From the NCBI RefSeq assembly GCF_050281185.1, contig NZ_JBNNWS010000005.1, forward strand, positions 62,001 to 126,000: a DNA stretch of 64,000 nucleotides, read 5' to 3'. The notes below the pieces were generated by a model. It did no database searches. It was not told the DNA's origin and saw only the letters and a list, made by a program, of their open reading frames with translations. Positions within the stretch are counted from its first letter, which is position 1. Every line of letters begins with the position of its first letter. This document shows, piece after piece, positions 61,675 through 64,000 of the stretch. This DNA comes from Heyndrickxia sp050281185 (GTDB taxonomy: Bacteria > Bacillota > Bacilli > Bacillales > Bacillaceae_C). The translations under genes were made by a program, and so were the position numbers.

Positions 61675-62382
61675 CTATTTTGTCAAAAAAATAGGTTCAT
61701 TTTTTTCATTCACTGTGTATGGCAAGGAGTAAGCTGGTACAAATAAAGAATCCTTCGTTAAAATCGGGCGGATATCTTCACCTTTTTTAACGTGAATATT
61801 TTTATTTTGTAAGACATTATACAAATCACTGCTATAATCCACATATATTTCCCCTTGTCCTGTTATAACAAAGGGAAGATTATGATTCGTATACGGGGAA
61901 ATTACATATGGCTCCTCCTTATAACCAATTTTCTTATAGTTTAATGTATAAATATTTTTTGAAACTTCCCTTTTAAATGGAGGATAGCCCTGTGCATCAA
62001 TTCTCATATGTATTTCTCGTATTTTTTCAGCAATACGTAAATCAAATATTTTGACAGTAGGATTATTTTCAACATCAATCAACACATATTGAAAAATACC
62101 GCCATTTTCATAAGAGTTTCCTGGTGCATCTGACAGATATTGTGGTATTATTTTTTTAAACTCTATTGGATATTTTTCATAGATTGGTGTTTTTTGATCC
62201 TTCGTTTTTATCGGAAGAATACCATCATTATCCTTTTGAAATTTTTTAACGGCTGTTTGAACAACTTGAATTTGATCTTCGTATGGCACTTGATTTTTCG
62301 CCAATTTATCTTGAGGATATAAACATCCACTTAAAATGCCAATAGATGATAATACTAGAAATACAAGTATTATTCTTTTCAA
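61675..62382 (-). CDS. yphF: YphF-like lipoprotein
   Basis: 235 residues. Type II signal peptide with lipobox ILSGC20, so a lipid-anchored surface protein; the mature part (YPQDKLAKNQVPYEDQIQVVQTAVKKF) is soluble with no recognised enzyme motif. The TTG start has only a distant AAAGG. Symbol given by place (between yphE and spoIVA) and size. Function unknown. Confidence 0.8.
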   Translation of the reverse strand: MKRIILVFLVLSSIGILSGCLYPQDKLAKNQVPYEDQIQVVQTAVKKFQKDNDGILPIKTKDQKTPIYEKYPIEFKKIIPQYLSDAPGNSYENGGIFQYVLIDVENNPTVKIFDLRIAEKIREIHMRIDAQGYPPFKREVSKNIYTLNYKKIGYKEEPYVISPYTNHNLPFVITGQGEIYVDYSSDLYNVLQNKNIHVKKGEDIRPILTKDSLFVPAYSLPYTVNEKNEPIFLTK

Positions 62383-62418
62383 AATACTATTTCAATCCTT
62401 TCCAATCGTAGATTCTTT

Positions 62419-62622
62419 TTAACTGCCTGTTGGCCCGGTAAAGACAACATATACCATAATCAAACCACCAACAATCAAACATAAGTAGGCTATTAATGCT
62501 GTAAATACCTTTAAAAATTTCACCTTTATTTTATACCTACTAAAATAAATGGTTACCATCGCAATTGCCATTAATCCCATGCCAGCAATAGATACCCACA
62601 TTTTAAACATTGATTCAGACAT
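62419..62622 (-). CDS. yphE: YphE small membrane protein (DUF2768)
   Basis: 67 residues with two membrane helices (MWVSIAGMGLMAIAMVTIYF and VFTALIAYLCLIVGGLIMVY) joined by a basic loop (SRYKIKVKFLK). DUF2768 family, same length as in B. subtilis. The ATG has AAGGTGG 8 nt upstream. First of yphE-yphF. Function unknown. Confidence 0.87.
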   Translation of the reverse strand: MSESMFKMWVSIAGMGLMAIAMVTIYFSRYKIKVKFLKVFTALIAYLCLIVGGLIMVYVVFTGPTGS

Positions 62623-62704
62623 AGAAATTTCCACCTTTTCCGATAATAAAAAAGTTCTTTTTTTATGTATTAAGTTAATGAAACCTAAGTAAACTACGGA
62701 ACAT

Positions 62705-62713
62705 ATTATATCA
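62705..62713 (-). promoter_or_regulatory. extended -10 promoter of yphE-yphF
   Basis: Minus-strand TGATATAAT about 85 nt before yphE, with TTGTTA 20 nt upstream (wide spacing). Confidence 0.45.
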
Positions 62714-62761
62714 TATTCCGCCATATACACTAACAAAGTTTTTTTAGTAAATTGAACTCAT

Positions 62762-62801
62762 AAAAAAAACTGAAGTAAGGGGCGTTAACCTTACTTCAGT
62801 T
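62762..62801 (-). terminator. terminator of gpsA
   Basis: A 13-bp perfect stem (AACTGAAGTAAGG) is followed by TTTTTTT on the minus strand, about 140 nt after the gpsA stop. The stretch between holds nothing recognisable. Confidence 0.88.
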
Positions 62802-62940
62802 AAAACTAGACAAATACCCAATCCACTAGTTTAAAGCTTTTACTTCATGGCATTTTATGCTATTTATTTTATATTTGCATCGTCGAATGCCTAAAAAGCT
62901 AAAAAATCATTGGACAGAAAATGATAAAAAGATATCCGAT

Positions 62941-63987
62941 TTATCCATTTAACAAATTTGTCAAATCTTCCATTTCATTCGTTTTTAATCGTCCCATCAA
63001 ATTATCCACAGCTTCTTTAGGATTATATTCATTAAATAATACACGATATAAAGCATCTGTGATTGGCATTTTAACTTCATATTTTTCGGATAACTGGTGT
63101 GCTGCCTTTGTCGTTCTTACCCCTTCAACAACCATCCCCATATTTTTCAATACTTCAGCAAGATTCATACCTTTTCCTAGCATATTTCCTGCTCTCCAAT
63201 TTCTAGAATGAACACTTGTACATGTAACAATCAAGTCACCAATACCAGATAGACCTAAAAACGTTAATGGATTTGCCCCCATTTTCGTTCCTAGACGGGC
63301 TATTTCTGCTAATCCCCTGGTTATTAAAGCTGCCTTAGCATTATCTCCGTAACCAAGACCATCTGAGATCCCTGCAGCAAGTGCGATAATATTTTTCAAT
63401 GCACCGCCTATTTCCACACCAATTACATCTAAATTGGTATAAACCCGGAAGTTTTGATTCATGAACAGGTCTTGCACCCATTTAGCCGCTTCTTCATTTT
63501 GTGAGGATACAGTAACAGTTGTAGGGTGTCTAAGACTTACTTCCTCTGCATGACTAGGACCAGATAAAACAACAACATCTCTTAAAATCTCTTTAGAACA
63601 TTCATCTTCGATCATTTCAGATATCCTTAATAATGTATCTGGTTCAATTCCTTTACTAACATGGACGACAGTAATCGGTGAAGTTTGAAATTCACCGATT
63701 TTCCCCAATACTTCGCGAATCGCTTTTGTTGGTACTGCAAGCACAATAATGTTGATATTTTCCATTACTTCCTGCAATGAGTGATATCCAATAATTGACT
63801 CTGATAAATGGATGCTGGGAAGATATTTTTCATTTGAATGATACTGATTAATTTCTTCTATTTGTTCTTTTTTATGTCCCCAAAGTCGAACATCATGTCC
63901 ATTATCCGCAAGTACCATTGCTAGTGCTGTTCCCCAGCTACCTGCACCGATAACTGCTATTTTCTCCTTCTTATAAGACAATCTCAT
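62941..63987 (-). CDS. gpsA: glycerol-3-phosphate dehydrogenase (NAD(P)+)
   Basis: 348 residues. Makes sn-glycerol-3-phosphate for phospholipids. NAD motif IAVIGAGSWGTALAMVLADNG near the start, GALKNIIALAAGISDGLGYGDN with the catalytic Lys, and GLSGIGDLIVTCTS. Start is uncertain: GTG, ATG and TTG lie within 12 bases after GTGGGTG; I use the ATG, while the TTG two codons later has better SD spacing. The upstream neighbour is outside the window. Confidence 0.95.
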   Translation of the reverse strand: MRLSYKKEKIAVIGAGSWGTALAMVLADNGHDVRLWGHKKEQIEEINQYHSNEKYLPSIHLSESIIGYHSLQEVMENINIIVLAVPTKAIREVLGKIGEFQTSPITVVHVSKGIEPDTLLRISEMIEDECSKEILRDVVVLSGPSHAEEVSLRHPTTVTVSSQNEEAAKWVQDLFMNQNFRVYTNLDVIGVEIGGALKNIIALAAGISDGLGYGDNAKAALITRGLAEIARLGTKMGANPLTFLGLSGIGDLIVTCTSVHSRNWRAGNMLGKGMNLAEVLKNMGMVVEGVRTTKAAHQLSEKYEVKMPITDALYRVLFNEYNPKEAVDNLMGRLKTNEMEDLTNLLNG

Positions 63988-64000
63988 CACCCACTATTTT

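Noticed and set aside
1..64000. Prophage, defence island, toxin-antitoxin or integrative element
   Set aside because: Gene content and order follow conserved Bacillus core synteny throughout; no integrase, transposase, phage or restriction genes were found.

Overview
The window reads as chromosome of a low-GC, endospore-forming, motile member of the Bacillaceae. Spore genes (spoIVA, sspM, cotD, ypjB, yppG), menaquinone genes (hepS-menG-hepT), bacillithiol genes (bshA, bshB1), cheR, gpsB and a B-type RNase P RNA all point that way. From gpsA to the M32 peptidase the gene order follows the Bacillus subtilis ypg-ypw segment almost gene for gene. I do not assign a species. No tRNA, rRNA, CRISPR array, prophage, transposase or defence island is visible; this is conserved core chromosome with small dispersed repeats.

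Layout. 1-2.4 kb (+): end of a ba3-type cytochrome oxidase operon (subunits IIa, II, I). 2.4-9.6 kb (-): EamA transporter, M32 carboxypeptidase, YpvA Fe-S helicase, a small protein, an RlmL-type rRNA methyltransferase, RNase P RNA and gpsB. 9.6-18 kb: ypsA, cotD, mrfB-mrfA DNA repair genes, a divergent hsp20 gene, the yppG/E/D/C group and sspM. 18-24.7 kb: recU-ponA (+) facing nth-dnaD and asnS (-). 25-34.8 kb (-): aspB-ypmB-ypmA, dinG, panD-panC-panB, birA. 33.6-38.4 kb (-): cca-bshA-bshB1-mgsA-dapB and mazG-like ypjD. 38.6-44.5 kb: ypjC (+), a membrane zinc protease, ypjB, ypjA and the menaquinol-cytochrome c reductase operon ypiF-qcrABC (-). 44.7-54.7 kb (-): ypiB-ypiA, an unrecognised gene, and the aromatic amino-acid operon aroC-aroB-aroH-hisC-tyrA-aroA, with cheR in front. 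55-64 kb (-): ndk, hepT-menG-hepS, mtrB-folE, hbs, spoIVA, yphF-yphE, gpsA.

How the genes work together. The qcrABC complex passes electrons from menaquinol (made by hepST and menG) to cytochrome c, which the ba3 oxidase can use. The aro operon supplies chorismate, tyrosine and phenylalanine precursors; the trpEDCFBA block that B. subtilis carries between aroH and hisC is absent, although the TRAP gene mtrB is present. panBCD and birA serve the pantothenate and biotin cofactors. recU-ponA, nth-dnaD, dinG, ypvA and mrfAB cover recombination, replication restart and repair.

The most interesting non-genic structure is a family of four MITE-like elements. They share about 28-bp inverted termini and 6-bp target duplications but have two unrelated kinds of core, and one of them supplies part of the ypjD stop codon. 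A second pair of about 205-bp repeats is also present. Other points to check are a possible attenuator leader between birA and panB, a near-consensus LexA box in front of mrfA, a 31-residue membrane micro-ORF near cotD, and a 296-residue protein of unknown function inside the aro-ypiA gene run.
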